The notes beneath the pieces were generated by a model that saw only the letters and a list, made by a program, of their open reading frames with translations, searched no databases and had not been told where the DNA came from. A stretch of 43,745 bases of DNA from Aquificota bacterium (lineage in GTDB: Bacteria; Thermosulfidibacterota; Thermosulfidibacteria; Thermosulfidibacterales; B14-G1): the NCBI GenBank assembly GCA_015486015.1, contig WFSL01000022.1, forward strand, positions 1 to 43,745, written 5' to 3'. Position numbers and translations under genes: made by a program. How positions within the stretch are numbered: the first letter of the stretch is position 1; every line of letters begins with the position of its first letter. This document shows positions 9,163 through 17,893 of this stretch, piece by piece.

Positions 9163-9609
9163 TTACCCAGCCTCTATCACGTCCACCTGGACCTGGGCCT
9201 CCACCTGGTATGGAAGCTTCACCTTTATTAGATAGTGCCCCGTAGTCCTTATGGGCTCTTCTATAACGATCTTTTTCCTGTCCACCTTTATCCCCTCCAT
9301 CTCTAAGGCGTCAGCGATGTCCCGGGTAGTAACCGATCCAAAAAGTCTCCCCTCCTCCCCCGCCTGCTTCGCCACAACCACACGCGTTTGCGAGAGACGC
9401 TCCCCCAGAGCCCTTATCCTCTTTGCTTCCTTATCCACCCTCCGCATGATCTCAGCCCTTTGCTTCTCCAGTCCCTTGACGTTTTTAGAAGTAGCAACCA
9501 GAGCAAGGCCCTTTGGTATGAGGTAATTCCTTGCATACCCCGGAGAGACATCCACCACAGTACCGGCTGGGCCTATCCCCTCCAGATCAGCCTTCAGAAT
9601 CACCTTCAT
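9163..9609 (-). CDS. rplI: 50S ribosomal protein L9
   Basis: Component of the large ribosomal subunit. 148 residues with the standard two-domain form: N-domain MKVILKADLEGIGPAGTVVD with YARNYLIPKGLA, a long helix, and a C-domain with GRLFGSVTTRDIADAL. The ATG at 9609 has GGAGG five bases upstream. A longer frame opens further upstream but its extra residues do not resemble L9. First gene of the six-gene minus-strand operon, behind the strong promoter at 9639-9668. Confidence 0.97.
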   Translation of the reverse strand: MKVILKADLEGIGPAGTVVDVSPGYARNYLIPKGLALVATSKNVKGLEKQRAEIMRRVDKEAKRIRALGERLSQTRVVVAKQAGEEGRLFGSVTTRDIADALEMEGIKVDRKKIVIEEPIRTTGHYLIKVKLPYQVEAQVQVDVIEAG

Positions 9610-9638
9610 GGAAACCTCCAGCATGCATGAATACAAAA

Positions 9639-9668
9639 AATATACCGACCACTCTCTGGCTGTGTCAA
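9639..9668 (-). promoter_or_regulatory. Near-consensus sigma-70 promoter for the rplI-dnaB-lolA-RDD-lptF-lptG operon
   Basis: On the minus strand TTGACA (6 of 6) and TATATT (5 of 6) are separated by 18 bases. The box ends 29 bases before the rplI start, leaving a short leader with a clear GGAGG. This is one of the best promoter matches in the window. Confidence 0.7.
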
Positions 9669-9683
9669 CCGAGAAGCCTTCCC

Positions 9684-9710
9684 TTGAAAGTTGGCCCCTG
9701 TTCCTATATT
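9684..9710 (+). promoter_or_regulatory. Possible divergent promoter for the ybbR-glmM operon
   Basis: TTGAAA at 9684-9689 and TATATT at 9705-9710 on the plus strand, with a short 15-base spacer. It is back to back with the rplI promoter. The leader to the TTG start at 9771 is about 55 bases and carries GGCCCC (9693) and GGGGCC (9742), which could pair. Weak evidence because the spacing is suboptimal. Confidence 0.3.
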
Positions 9711-9770
9711 TCAAAAAACACCAGTAAAAAGGCCTGCTATTGGGGCCATGAGCTCTTTAGGGAGGGGTCC

Positions 9771-10427
9771 TTGTCCAACTTTCTCACCAAGAACTGGCTT
9801 GAGAGGCTACTTGCCCTAATCTTCGCCCTCCTCTTGTGGGTCTATGTGACAGGACATGAACAGTCTGAAATGGGGTTCACGGTACCCCTCGAGCTCACCA
9901 ACATCCCTGCCAAGATGGAGATCGTCAACGAGCCACCCGCTTACGTGAGCCTCCGGGTGAGAGGTGATAGCCGGGTCCTTAACAACATCAAGCCAGGGAA
10001 GATCAAGGTAACACTGGATCTGTCACAGCTAAAGGAAGGAAAGAATACCTTCACCATAACCAGGGAGCAAGTGATCCTGCCCAAGGGCTTAACGGTAACC
10101 AGGATAAGCCCTTCGTCCCTCAAGATCTTTGCAGAGGAGGTGGTGGAGAAGAAGGTCCCAGTGGCCCTCAATGCTAAAGGGATTCGAGCCTCCTGGAAGG
10201 TGAAACTTGAGCCCCCTGAAGTTACCGTCCAGGGGATGAGGTCGAGGGTGGAAAAGATAAGAAAGGTAAAGACCCAAACCTTTTCGCTAAATAAGAAGGA
10301 TATTATGCCTGGAAAATCCATTAAAAAGACGGTAGAATTGCTTCCTCCAGGGAAGGGACTTTTTCTCTTCCCTGACAGGGTGGAAGTAGTGATAATTGTA
10401 CCTCCAAAAGGAGGAAAAAGGCCATGA
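9771..10427 (+). CDS. YbbR-domain protein (CdaR-like)
   Basis: Membrane-anchored extracytoplasmic protein. One N-terminal membrane helix (WLERLLALIFALLLWVYVTG) is followed by two YbbR beta-repeats at about 25-115 and 118-210. In Firmicutes CdaR regulates the diadenylate cyclase CdaA; the function here is unknown. The TTG start at 9771 is chosen because GGGAGGGG lies 3-5 bases upstream and the protein then begins right before the membrane helix, giving 218 residues. Longer frames upstream contain no recognisable sequence. It overlaps glmM by 4 bases (ATGA). A diadenylate cyclase gene would be expected upstream; the divergent rplI is there instead. Confidence 0.85.
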   Translation: MSNFLTKNWLERLLALIFALLLWVYVTGHEQSEMGFTVPLELTNIPAKMEIVNEPPAYVSLRVRGDSRVLNNIKPGKIKVTLDLSQLKEGKNTFTITREQVILPKGLTVTRISPSSLKIFAEEVVEKKVPVALNAKGIRASWKVKLEPPEVTVQGMRSRVEKIRKVKTQTFSLNKKDIMPGKSIKKTVELLPPGKGLFLFPDRVEVVIIVPPKGGKRP

Positions 10428-11785
10428 AACGCATATTTGGAACTGATGGGATCAGAGGGGTTGCCAACATTGAGCCCATGACGGTAGAGATGGCGTTGCG
10501 GGTGGGCAGGGCCATAGGCTACCTATTCAGAAACTCTTCAAAGGGACGCATCATTATAGGAAAGGACACCAGACTCTCTGGATACATGCTGGAGGCAGCC
10601 TTAGTGGCTGGGATATGCTCTATGGGGTCCGATGCCATCCTCTTAGGTCCATTCCCCACACCGGGGATAGGCTTCATCACCAAGGACATGAGGGCCGACG
10701 CTGGGGTAGTGATCTCCGCTTCTCATAATCCTTATCAGGACAATGGCATAAAGGTCTTTAACAGAGAGGGGATGAAGCTATCCGACGAGATGGAAAAGGA
10801 GCTGGAGGAGTTGGTGTTTTCTGGGAAGATAGACCATGTGAGACCAACCGCTACCCACATAGGGAAGGCCTACAGGGTGGTAGACGCCCTGGGCCGCTAT
10901 ATCGTCCATTTGAAGAGGACATTTCCCTCTGGCCTCTCCTTGGATGGCATCAAGATAGTAATAGACTGCGCCCATGGTGCCACTTACAAAGTGGCACCCG
11001 CAGTCTTCTCTGAGCTGGGGGCACAGGTAGTGGTTATGAATTGTGCCCCCGATGGGACCAATATCAATAGGGAGTGCGGTGCTGTCTATCCCCAAGCCAT
11101 GGCCTCGAGGGTAGCAAAGGAGGGGGCACACATCGGGGTGGCATTTGATGGCGATGGCGACAGGGCTATCCTGGCCGATGAAGATGGGCGCATCCTTGAC
11201 GGCGATTACGTCCTGTCCATATGCGGGTTGGATCTGCTCAAGTCTGGCACCTTGCCCAAGAGGACTGTGGTGGCCACTGTGATGTCCAACATGGGGCTGG
11301 AGTTTACCCTGGCCCCTTATCAGGGGCGAGTGCTGAGAACAACCGTGGGGGACAGGTACGTGTTTGAAGAGATGGAGAGGGAAGGTTGTGCCTTAGGGGG
11401 CGAGGCATCTGGCCATGTGATCTTCAGAGACCACGCCTCTACTGGGGATGGCATTATCACAGCCCTGCAGGTGCTTAAGGTAATGATCAAGAGGAACGCA
11501 TCACTTTCAATGCTGTCTCGGGAGGTGATCAGGCTGCCGCAGGTGCATAGGAGCCTCCCTGTGACAAGGACCCCACCCTTGGAGTCCCTGCCCGAGGTGC
11601 AGAGGGAGCTGGAATGGGCCAGGGGGGTGCTGAGAGAAAAGGGCCGTGTTCTGGTGCGGTACTCAGGAACGGAACCCAAGGTGCGCATCATGGTAGAGGG
11701 AGAGGATCAGGGACTCATCTCCCACATCTTGGATCGCCTGAGTGCCGCTATGTCCAAGAGCTTAGGAGGGGAAGAAATGGGGTAA
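10424..11785 (+). CDS. glmM: Phosphoglucosamine mutase
   Basis: Converts glucosamine-6-phosphate to glucosamine-1-phosphate, the second step to UDP-GlcNAc. 453 residues. It opens [15 protein letters not shown], the GlmM N-terminus. The phosphoserine is S100 in [16 protein letters not shown]. The metal loop is FDGDGDRA, the sugar-specificity loop is GGEASGHV, and the phosphate-binding loop is [13 protein letters not shown]. The ATG is in an ATGA overlap with ybbR. Its stop (TAA at 11783-11785) sits inside the likely pdxJ start. GlmS and GlmU, the enzymes before and after it in the pathway, are encoded at 31-34.5 kb. Confidence 0.97.
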   Translation: MKRIFGTDGIRGVANIEPMTVEMALRVGRAIGYLFRNSSKGRIIIGKDTRLSGYMLEAALVAGICSMGSDAILLGPFPTPGIGFITKDMRADAGVVISASHNPYQDNGIKVFNREGMKLSDEMEKELEELVFSGKIDHVRPTATHIGKAYRVVDALGRYIVHLKRTFPSGLSLDGIKIVIDCAHGATYKVAPAVFSELGAQVVVMNCAPDGTNINRECGAVYPQAMASRVAKEGAHIGVAFDGDGDRAILADEDGRILDGDYVLSICGLDLLKSGTLPKRTVVATVMSNMGLEFTLAPYQGRVLRTTVGDRYVFEEMEREGCALGGEASGHVIFRDHASTGDGIITALQVLKVMIKRNASLSMLSREVIRLPQVHRSLPVTRTPPLESLPEVQRELEWARGVLREKGRVLVRYSGTEPKVRIMVEGEDQGLISHILDRLSAAMSKSLGGEEMG

Positions 11786-12489
11786 AACTGGGGGTGAACA
11801 TAGACCATGTTGCCACGGTGAGGGAGGCCAGAAGGGCCCAGGAGCCCGAGCCCGTGGCAGCAGCAGTTCTGGCAGAACTGGGAGGCGCAGATGGGATCAC
11901 TATCCACCTTAGGGTAGACAGGAGGCACATCAAGGACAGAGACCTAAAGCTTCTGCGCCAGGTAGTAAAGACCAAACTCAACCTGGAAATGTCCTTAGCT
12001 GAAGGAATGGTGAAAGTGGCCCTTGAAGCGAAGCCCCACCAGGTCACTTTGGTGCCAGAGGAACCCAATGAGGTGACTACGCAAGGGGGACTTGACGTAA
12101 AGGGCAACTTAGACACCGTGACACGAGTTGTGGAGCGCCTGAAAAACGCAGGCATTACCGTGAGCATCTTTATCGATCCCGACCCTGTGCAAGTGAGGGC
12201 AGCCAAGGAGGCAGGTGCAGACGCCATAGAGATCCACACAGGGCTTTACGCCGAGGCCCCCAAGGATAAGGTAGATGAAGAATACCAGAAGATCCTAAAT
12301 GCCGCTCAGTTGGCCCAGAACTTAGGTCTCGTGGTCCATGCTGGTCACGGGCTCAACTATAAAAACGTGGCCCCCATCGCCGCCATTCCAGGGGTCGAAG
12401 AACTGAATATCGGCCATAGCATCGTGGCTCGGGCGGTATTGGTGGGCATGGAGAGGGCGGTATATGAGATGAAAAGACTCTTAAAATGA
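11782..12489 (+). CDS. pdxJ: Pyridoxine 5'-phosphate synthase (apparent GTA start)
   Basis: Last step of de novo vitamin B6 synthesis in the DXP-dependent route: condenses 1-deoxyxylulose-5-phosphate with 3-amino-2-oxopropyl phosphate. Signatures are [62 protein letters not shown] and [10 protein letters not shown]. Family members begin close to the LGVNIDH strand. No ATG, GTG or TTG precedes that strand in frame within a sensible distance. A GTA at 11782 fits best: it gives the expected N-terminus (K-L-G-V-N) and forms a 4-base GTAA overlap with glmM, the same geometry as its neighbours. Otherwise CTG (11788) or GTG (11794), the latter removing part of the first strand. Overlaps pgpA by ATGA. 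Confidence 0.93.
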   Translation, partial: VKLGVNIDHVATVREARRAQEPEPVAAAVLAELGGADGITIHLRVDRRHIKDRDLKLLRQVVKTKLNLEMSLAEGMVKVALEAKPHQVTLVPEEPNEVTTQGGLDVKGNLDTVTRVVERLKNAGITVSIFIDPDPVQVRAAKEAGADAIEIHTGLYAEAPKDKVDEEYQKILNAAQLAQNLGLVVHAGHGLNYKNVAPIAAIPGVEELNIGHSIVARAVLVGMERAVYEMKRLLK

Positions 12490-12920
12490 GCAGGGCCAGA
12501 CTCCTCTTTCTTACAGGTTTGGGGGCCGGCTACTTCCCGTGGGCCCCTGGGACAGCAGGATCGGTGGTAGGGGTTGTACTCTACCTCATCCTCTGGCATC
12601 ATTGTGGATGGTTCCTCTATCTCCTGCTCACATTAGCACTATTCTTCGGGGGGGTGGTAGCATCGGATACAGGCCTCCAACTGTTTGGAGAGGAGGATAG
12701 CCCCCACATAGTCATAGATGAGATAGTAGGGTACCTCATCACCATGTGGGGGATCCGCTATGGGTTTTGGCCAGTGGCGTTGGGCTTCATCCTCTTCAGG
12801 ATATGGGACATATGGAAACCCTTCTCCTGGGCAGAAAAGATTCCTGGGGGATGGGGAGTGATGGTGGATGATGCATTGGCAGGTGTGCTGGCCAATGTGA
12901 TGCTGAGGATCATATTTTGA
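12486..12920 (+). CDS. pgpA: Phosphatidylglycerophosphatase A
   Basis: Dephosphorylates phosphatidylglycerol phosphate to phosphatidylglycerol in the inner membrane. 144 residues. The motif [19 protein letters not shown] is the PgpA opening. [14 protein letters not shown] carries the catalytic acidic residues, and [14 protein letters not shown] is the conserved C-terminal acidic motif. Hydrophobic segments lie around 28-55 and 85-105. Starts in an ATGA overlap with pdxJ and ends in a TTGA overlap with lptD. Confidence 0.95.
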   Translation: MSRARLLFLTGLGAGYFPWAPGTAGSVVGVVLYLILWHHCGWFLYLLLTLALFFGGVVASDTGLQLFGEEDSPHIVIDEIVGYLITMWGIRYGFWPVALGFILFRIWDIWKPFSWAEKIPGGWGVMVDDALAGVLANVMLRIIF

Positions 12921-15040
12921 GAAAAGTGATCGTCATCCTTCTATTTGTCTTTGCCCTTGTGCCAAGGGGATGGGCCAAGGGTGGACGTATTAATATCTCT
13001 GCCAAGTCCATCAAGCGATACCCCCAGGAGCACCTGCTGGTGGCTCAGGGAGAAGTAGAGATCACCTACAAAGATGTGAAGCTTACAGCTGACAAGGTAA
13101 GCCTCTATACCACAACAAAGGACCTTATCGCAGAGGGAAACGTCACCCTATATCAGAAACAGGACTACCTCAAGTGCGACAGGCTGGAGTTTAATCTCTA
13201 TTCGAAAACGGGGGTGGCCTACAGGGCAAAGGGCTACTTCCACCCCTTCTACTATGTACAGGGGAAGAAGATAGAGAAGGTGAGCAAAAGGCGATATATA
13301 GTAGAAGAGGGGACATTCACTACCTGTGCCCCAGGGAAAGTTTGCAAGAAGGCTCCTGCGTGGTGCTTCAAGACAAAGAGGATGACGGTAGATGTAGGGG
13401 GATACGCCAGGGGGAAATCCGTCTCATTTTGGATCAAGAAGATCCCTGTACTTTATACCCCCTACATCAGGGTGCCGGTGTATCAGGAGAGGAAGACAGG
13501 TTTCCTTACGCCCCGGCCCGGCTACTCGTCTACTAAGGGCTTCTTTCTACATATCCCTTTCTTCTGGGCCATATCGGAAAGCCGAGACGCAACCATCACC
13601 GTGACCCCATATACAAAGAAGGCTATTAGGGGTACATTGGAATACAGGTACGTCATTGACAAAGAATCCAGGGGGTACTTCTTAGGAGACTACTACCGAA
13701 GAGCGCACCCCAAACGCAGGAAGTGGTCCATCTACTTCGAACATAACCAGTGGCTTAAAAACGATTGGCGCCTGCTGGCAAAGGGAGACATCAGGAGCGA
13801 TAACAGGTATGCCAGGACCTTTGGGGAGAATCTGGAGAAGAGGGTAGAACGCTACACCGACTCCTACGTGACCCTCACCAAGAACTGGCACCATACCCAC
13901 TTCTACCTTGACCTTAGAGGGAAGAAGGATCTCATAGACAAGTTCAGTGAGAGCACTTATAAGATGCCAGAGTGGAAGGTCTCTATTACACCCACCCCCT
14001 TCTTTGGCCTTCCCTTCTACCTGGAAGCGGATAACTCGCTATTGAGCTACGAAAAGAAGAGCACCTCCATGCATCTCAGCCACAAGCTTACCCGCTTGGA
14101 CCTCCACCCTGCCGCCTCTCTGCCCCTGAGGATAGCCCCATGGTTTAGCATCACCCCCAAGGTGGGATTGAGGGAAACCTGGTACAGCAAGAGCCTGAAA
14201 GAGGGGAATGAGAAACACCTAAGGCATGCCTCCCTCAGCCGCTTCCTTCCCAATATAGGGGTGGCATTGAGGGGGCCCCAGATAGAGAGGTTGTTTAAGC
14301 TGAAGGGCGAGAAAAGGATTAAGCATACAATCATACCCGAGATCCGATACACCTATATCCCACCCAAGGACCAGCATAATATTCCATACTTCGATCTGGA
14401 GGATTATGTCCCCCCCCAGGATATGTTCCTCTTTTCGCTCACTAACTGGGTCTATCTCTACACCCCAAAGGGGGGCAGGCGGTTGGCGAAGGTGAGAATA
14501 GAAGAGGGGTACAATAACCACTTTTATAGAAAAACGTGCCCTACCAAGAGACCTTTCACCGACCTACTGGTGGACGTAGACACAGACATACTGCCCACAG
14601 TAAGCCTGGATACTCAGGTGCGATACAGCGTCTATGGCAGGGGAATCACCTCCTGGGATACCCAGCTAAATCTAACCAGGGGAATATTCAGATTCAATGG
14701 GAGCTACCATTACAAAAAGAGGCCTGAGGAGCGTTTTGCGATACTGGAGCCTGGAATCACCTTAGGCCCATGGAACCTATGGGGGGCTGTGAGGTACGAT
14801 CTCAAAAAGTGCTTTACGCGAGAGAAGGAGATCAGGGCTATCTACCAGCAGGAGTGCTGGGCCGCTACGTTGGATTATATCTACATAGACAACCGTTGGA
14901 ACGACGCCCCCAACGAAAAGAGGCTCACCTTCTTTGTAACCTTGAAGGGTATAGGGAGTGTGGGAAGGAAAAAATATTCCTCTTCTCCCGAACAAAGTGG
15001 TTTTATCTTTATGCCTGCATGGGGTCCAAGCGGTTGGTGA
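12917..15040 (+). CDS. lptD: LPS-assembly protein LptD
   Basis: Outer-membrane beta-barrel that places LPS in the outer leaflet. 707 residues. The signal peptide covers about residues 1-20 (VIVILLFVFALVPRGWAK). An OstA/LptA-like beta-jellyroll follows (about 24-130; KLTADKVSLY and LIAEGNVTLYQ). Then come PVLYTPYIRVPV and TGFLTPRPGYSSTKGF, the hallmark entry to the LptD barrel, and many alternating aromatic strands to a terminal Trp. Cysteines lie in TTCAPGKVCKKAPAWC and near the C-terminus; these differ from the E. coli disulfide layout. The TTG start forms a TTGA overlap with pgpA and has GAGGA upstream. LptE was not seen. Confidence 0.93.
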   Translation: MRKVIVILLFVFALVPRGWAKGGRINISAKSIKRYPQEHLLVAQGEVEITYKDVKLTADKVSLYTTTKDLIAEGNVTLYQKQDYLKCDRLEFNLYSKTGVAYRAKGYFHPFYYVQGKKIEKVSKRRYIVEEGTFTTCAPGKVCKKAPAWCFKTKRMTVDVGGYARGKSVSFWIKKIPVLYTPYIRVPVYQERKTGFLTPRPGYSSTKGFFLHIPFFWAISESRDATITVTPYTKKAIRGTLEYRYVIDKESRGYFLGDYYRRAHPKRRKWSIYFEHNQWLKNDWRLLAKGDIRSDNRYARTFGENLEKRVERYTDSYVTLTKNWHHTHFYLDLRGKKDLIDKFSESTYKMPEWKVSITPTPFFGLPFYLEADNSLLSYEKKSTSMHLSHKLTRLDLHPAASLPLRIAPWFSITPKVGLRETWYSKSLKEGNEKHLRHASLSRFLPNIGVALRGPQIERLFKLKGEKRIKHTIIPEIRYTYIPPKDQHNIPYFDLEDYVPPQDMFLFSLTNWVYLYTPKGGRRLAKVRIEEGYNNHFYRKTCPTKRPFTDLLVDVDTDILPTVSLDTQVRYSVYGRGITSWDTQLNLTRGIFRFNGSYHYKKRPEERFAILEPGITLGPWNLWGAVRYDLKKCFTREKEIRAIYQQECWAATLDYIYIDNRWNDAPNEKRLTFFVTLKGIGSVGRKKYSSSPEQSGFIFMPAWGPSGW

Positions 15041-15058
15041 AGGGGAGGATAAGATAAG

Positions 15059-16156
15059 GTGGCCGTAACCCAATTGGACCTCACAAGGGAGTATCGTCTC
15101 TTCCGAAGGGAGATAAACCGGGCCATAGAGAGGGTATTAGAATCCGGCCGCTTTGTCCTGGGCGAGGAGGTAGGGGCCTTAGAGAAGGAGGTGGCTTCCT
15201 ACTGTGGGGCGACATGGGGGATTGGGGTCTCTTCAGGCACCGACGCCCTCCACCTGGCCCTGAGGGCCCTCGACATAGGACCAGGAGACGAGGTGATCAT
15301 CCCCTCCTTTACATTTGTAGCAACAGCGGAGGCCGTTCTTTACTGTGGTGCCACCCCTCGTTTCGTGGATATAGACCCTACCACCTTCAATCTAAACCCA
15401 GAGAGGGTGGAGGAGGCCATTACCCCCAAGACGAGGGCTATTGTGGCTGTACACCTATTCGGCCTGCCAGCACCCATGGATCCTCTTCTGGAGCTGGCCA
15501 GGCACTACTCGCTGTTGGTGATAGAGGACGCTGCCCAGGCCTTTGGCGCCTCTTACAATGAGAAAAGGGTAGGAGGAATCGGGGATGCTGGATGCTTCAG
15601 CTTCTTCCCCACAAAGAACCTCAATGCCTACGGAGACGGAGGCATGGTGCTTACTTCCCATAGTGATGTGGCAGATCGCCTCAGGACGTTGAGGGCCCAT
15701 GGGAGTAGTGAAAGGTACATCCACAGGGAGCTGGGATTTAATAGCCGGCTGGACGAGATCCAAGCGGCCATTCTAAGGGTGAAGCTGACCCATATTGATC
15801 AGCTCAACGAGAAAAGGAGAAGTGTGGCGGCGGCCTATTCCAGGGCACTGAAGGAGGTGGTTCAGGTGCCTGTGGAGCCCGCCGGCTCCTACCACGTCTA
15901 TCACCAGTACACCATCAGGACCCCTAAAAGGGGGAGGCTCATGGAGTGGCTGAAGAAAAGGGGGATAGGGTGTCAGGTATATTATCCCGTTCCACTGCAT
16001 CTGCAGGGGCCCTTCAAGTATTTCCCACGGACATGCCTTGAGGAGACAGAGAAGGCCTCTCAAGAGGTGCTATCCCTACCTATTCACCCATTTCTCACGC
16101 CAAGAGAGGTGGACGAGGTGATAGAGGGTGTCCTATCCTTTTTCAAGGCCTTATAG
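15059..16156 (+). CDS. DegT/DnrJ/EryC1/StrS family aminotransferase
   Basis: PLP-dependent sugar aminotransferase, fold type I, usually acting on nucleotide-linked keto sugars for LPS, O-antigen or polysaccharide. 365 residues. Marks are VSSGTDALHLALRAL (about 58-72), PSFTFVATAEAV, IEDAAQAFGA with D157 and Q160, and the PLP lysine K186 in FFPTKNLNAYGDGG. FNSRLDEIQAAIL is the conserved C-domain motif. The GTG start lies 18 bases after lptD with GGGGAGG upstream, so it is the last gene of the envelope operon. The exact sugar is not determined. The 3' end overlaps the convergent HIT gene by 14 bases. Confidence 0.92.
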   Translation: MAVTQLDLTREYRLFRREINRAIERVLESGRFVLGEEVGALEKEVASYCGATWGIGVSSGTDALHLALRALDIGPGDEVIIPSFTFVATAEAVLYCGATPRFVDIDPTTFNLNPERVEEAITPKTRAIVAVHLFGLPAPMDPLLELARHYSLLVIEDAAQAFGASYNEKRVGGIGDAGCFSFFPTKNLNAYGDGGMVLTSHSDVADRLRTLRAHGSSERYIHRELGFNSRLDEIQAAILRVKLTHIDQLNEKRRSVAAAYSRALKEVVQVPVEPAGSYHVYHQYTIRTPKRGRLMEWLKKRGIGCQVYYPVPLHLQGPFKYFPRTCLEETEKASQEVLSLPIHPFLTPREVDEVIEGVLSFFKAL

Positions 16157-16556
16157 CATTGCGAAGCTTCTCCCCATAATCCTCTATCTCCCCCTCCTCG
16201 TACTTCAGATGCCGCCATCCGAAGGCGACCCCATCATCTACAAACCTGGGAATGATATGGAGATGCAAATGGGGGATCTCCTGTCCTGCAGTTCTCCCAT
16301 TGTTCATGAGGAGGTGGTAGCCGTCTGGCTTGAAGGCCTTTACCATACCCTGGGCCACCAAATGGGCCACCTCCAGCATCTCCTGAAGGACCCCGATGGG
16401 CGCTTCTGCGAACATCTCATAGTGGGCCTTGGGTATAACCAGTGCATGTCCCTTGTTGAGTGGGAATAAATCCAGGATAGCAATGCACTCCCTTGCGTCA
16501 TAGACCTTCTCTGAGGGAACCTCACCTTTAACAATCTTGCAAAAGATGCAGTCCAT
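16143..16556 (-). CDS. HIT family nucleotide-binding protein
   Basis: Histidine-triad hydrolase or transferase acting on nucleotide phosphoramidates or dinucleoside polyphosphates. 137 residues. The active-site triad is HLHLHIIPRF. The N-terminus has DCIFCKIVKGEVPSEKV, where the CxxC pair is a common zinc site, and GHALVIPKAHYEM supplies the substrate loop. The ATG follows AGGAGGGCGAC, an excellent ribosome-binding site. Nine bases separate it from the Fe-S protein gene upstream, so it is the last gene of that minus-strand group. Confidence 0.93.
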   Translation of the reverse strand: MDCIFCKIVKGEVPSEKVYDARECIAILDLFPLNKGHALVIPKAHYEMFAEAPIGVLQEMLEVAHLVAQGMVKAFKPDGYHLLMNNGRTAGQEIPHLHLHIIPRFVDDGVAFGWRHLKYEEGEIEDYGEKLRNAIRP

Positions 16557-16565
16557 GTCGCCCTC

Positions 16566-17807
16566 CTATCCTGTTGTTTCTTTTGAATTATTCTCCACCT
16601 CCCTAAGGCGAAAATCAATGGCCTCCACGATATGGAGGGCCTTAGACCTTATCCCTTCCATTGCTAAGCACCGGTTTATCTGGAGGATGCAAGCAGGGCA
16701 GTCGGTCAGCACTACCCCACAGCCCGTCTGGGAGATGTGCCGGGCCTTGACCTTCCCCACCCCTAAGGAGACCTGGGGATAGATCCAGGCTGCACTCCCT
16801 CCAAAACCGCAGCACCTTTCAAACTCGGCCATTTCCACAAACGATGAGCCCAGGAGAGCCCTGAGGAAGGATGGGACCCCCTTTATCCCCTGCCCACGCC
16901 CCAGATGACAAGGTTGGTGATATGTGGCCCTTTCAGCCAGCTTATATCGGAATCCTCCAGGCCCTACCTCCAACAGCAACTCCGCAACGTCCTTTACCGG
17001 GATAGAAAGCCTGTAATGCCTCTTGAGATGCGCCGTGCACGTGGCACAGGCAGTAACAACAAGGTGGGCCCCGGAGGATTCCAGGACCCGGGTATTCCTC
17101 TCCTTGAGCCTCTCGGCGCCACCCTTATCGCCCATGGCCAAGTGAGGATGGCCGCAACACCCTTGCCCCTCTGGGATGATCACCCTGTATCCCATCCCTG
17201 AAAGGATCGCCACGGTGGCCTCTGCAATGGAAGGGTAGACATACTCCAGCAGGCATCCCAAGAAGAGGGCCACAGTGCCCCTATTCCCCGTACCCTGCTC
17301 TACAGGTGCCTCCCTGGAGTATGGAACCTCGACGGGAGGCATAAGGCCCAGCTCCTTCAGCAAGGGAATCCTCAGGGCAATACCTCTGTATTCCTCCACC
17401 TTCCTTCCCCAGAGGGGACGAGTAAGAATTCCAACGCTCACCAACCTATGGGCTAAGGTCTTGTCTTCAAGGATGCGCTTCAGACACCTCCCAGGAAGAG
17501 AGACACCCTTAGCCTTGGCCAATACTGCCCGAGCGGCTTCCACAATATCCACCACAGGGGTCTCATTGGTGCAGACCTCTTCGCAGGCCATGCATAGGAG
17601 GCAAGTAGAAAGATGCTCCTCTAATCTCCGTGAGGGAGGAACATCTCCCTTCTCAAGGGCCTTTGTCAGGGCCACCCTCCCTCGAGCAACCGCCCATTCT
17701 CGCTGTATAAGATCAAAGGTGGGACAAACAGCCCTACATCTCCCACACCGCACACATCGGGAAATGGCCTCCTCAAGGCCCACCTCTTCCCTCTGCTGGG
17801 ATCCCAC
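16566..17807 (-). CDS. GlcF-like (Fe-S)-binding protein with two CCG domains
   Basis: Likely electron-transfer subunit of an FAD-linked 2-hydroxyacid dehydrogenase such as glycolate or lactate oxidase. 413 residues. Two [4Fe-4S] ferredoxin motifs sit near the N-terminus (CVRCGRCRAVCP and CLLCMACEEVC). Two cysteine-rich CCG domains follow, with EGQGCCGHPHL and FERCCGFGGS at their centres and upstream LFLGCLLEY and QPCHLGRGQG. No membrane segment is seen. The GTG start at 17807 has AGGAAGGGG upstream, and an in-frame TAG just upstream excludes a longer protein. No GlcD-like flavoprotein lies in this window, so its partner is encoded elsewhere. A heterodisulfide-reductase-like role is possible. 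Confidence 0.9.
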   Translation of the reverse strand: MGSQQREEVGLEEAISRCVRCGRCRAVCPTFDLIQREWAVARGRVALTKALEKGDVPPSRRLEEHLSTCLLCMACEEVCTNETPVVDIVEAARAVLAKAKGVSLPGRCLKRILEDKTLAHRLVSVGILTRPLWGRKVEEYRGIALRIPLLKELGLMPPVEVPYSREAPVEQGTGNRGTVALFLGCLLEYVYPSIAEATVAILSGMGYRVIIPEGQGCCGHPHLAMGDKGGAERLKERNTRVLESSGAHLVVTACATCTAHLKRHYRLSIPVKDVAELLLEVGPGGFRYKLAERATYHQPCHLGRGQGIKGVPSFLRALLGSSFVEMAEFERCCGFGGSAAWIYPQVSLGVGKVKARHISQTGCGVVLTDCPACILQINRCLAMEGIRSKALHIVEAIDFRLREVENNSKETTG

Positions 17808-17893
17808 CAGGACCCCTTCCTATGATGGGATGCTGCCCTTCATGGTTCCCCGATGCAAAGGCCTGACTGCACCTGTGGAAAACATAAAATGCT

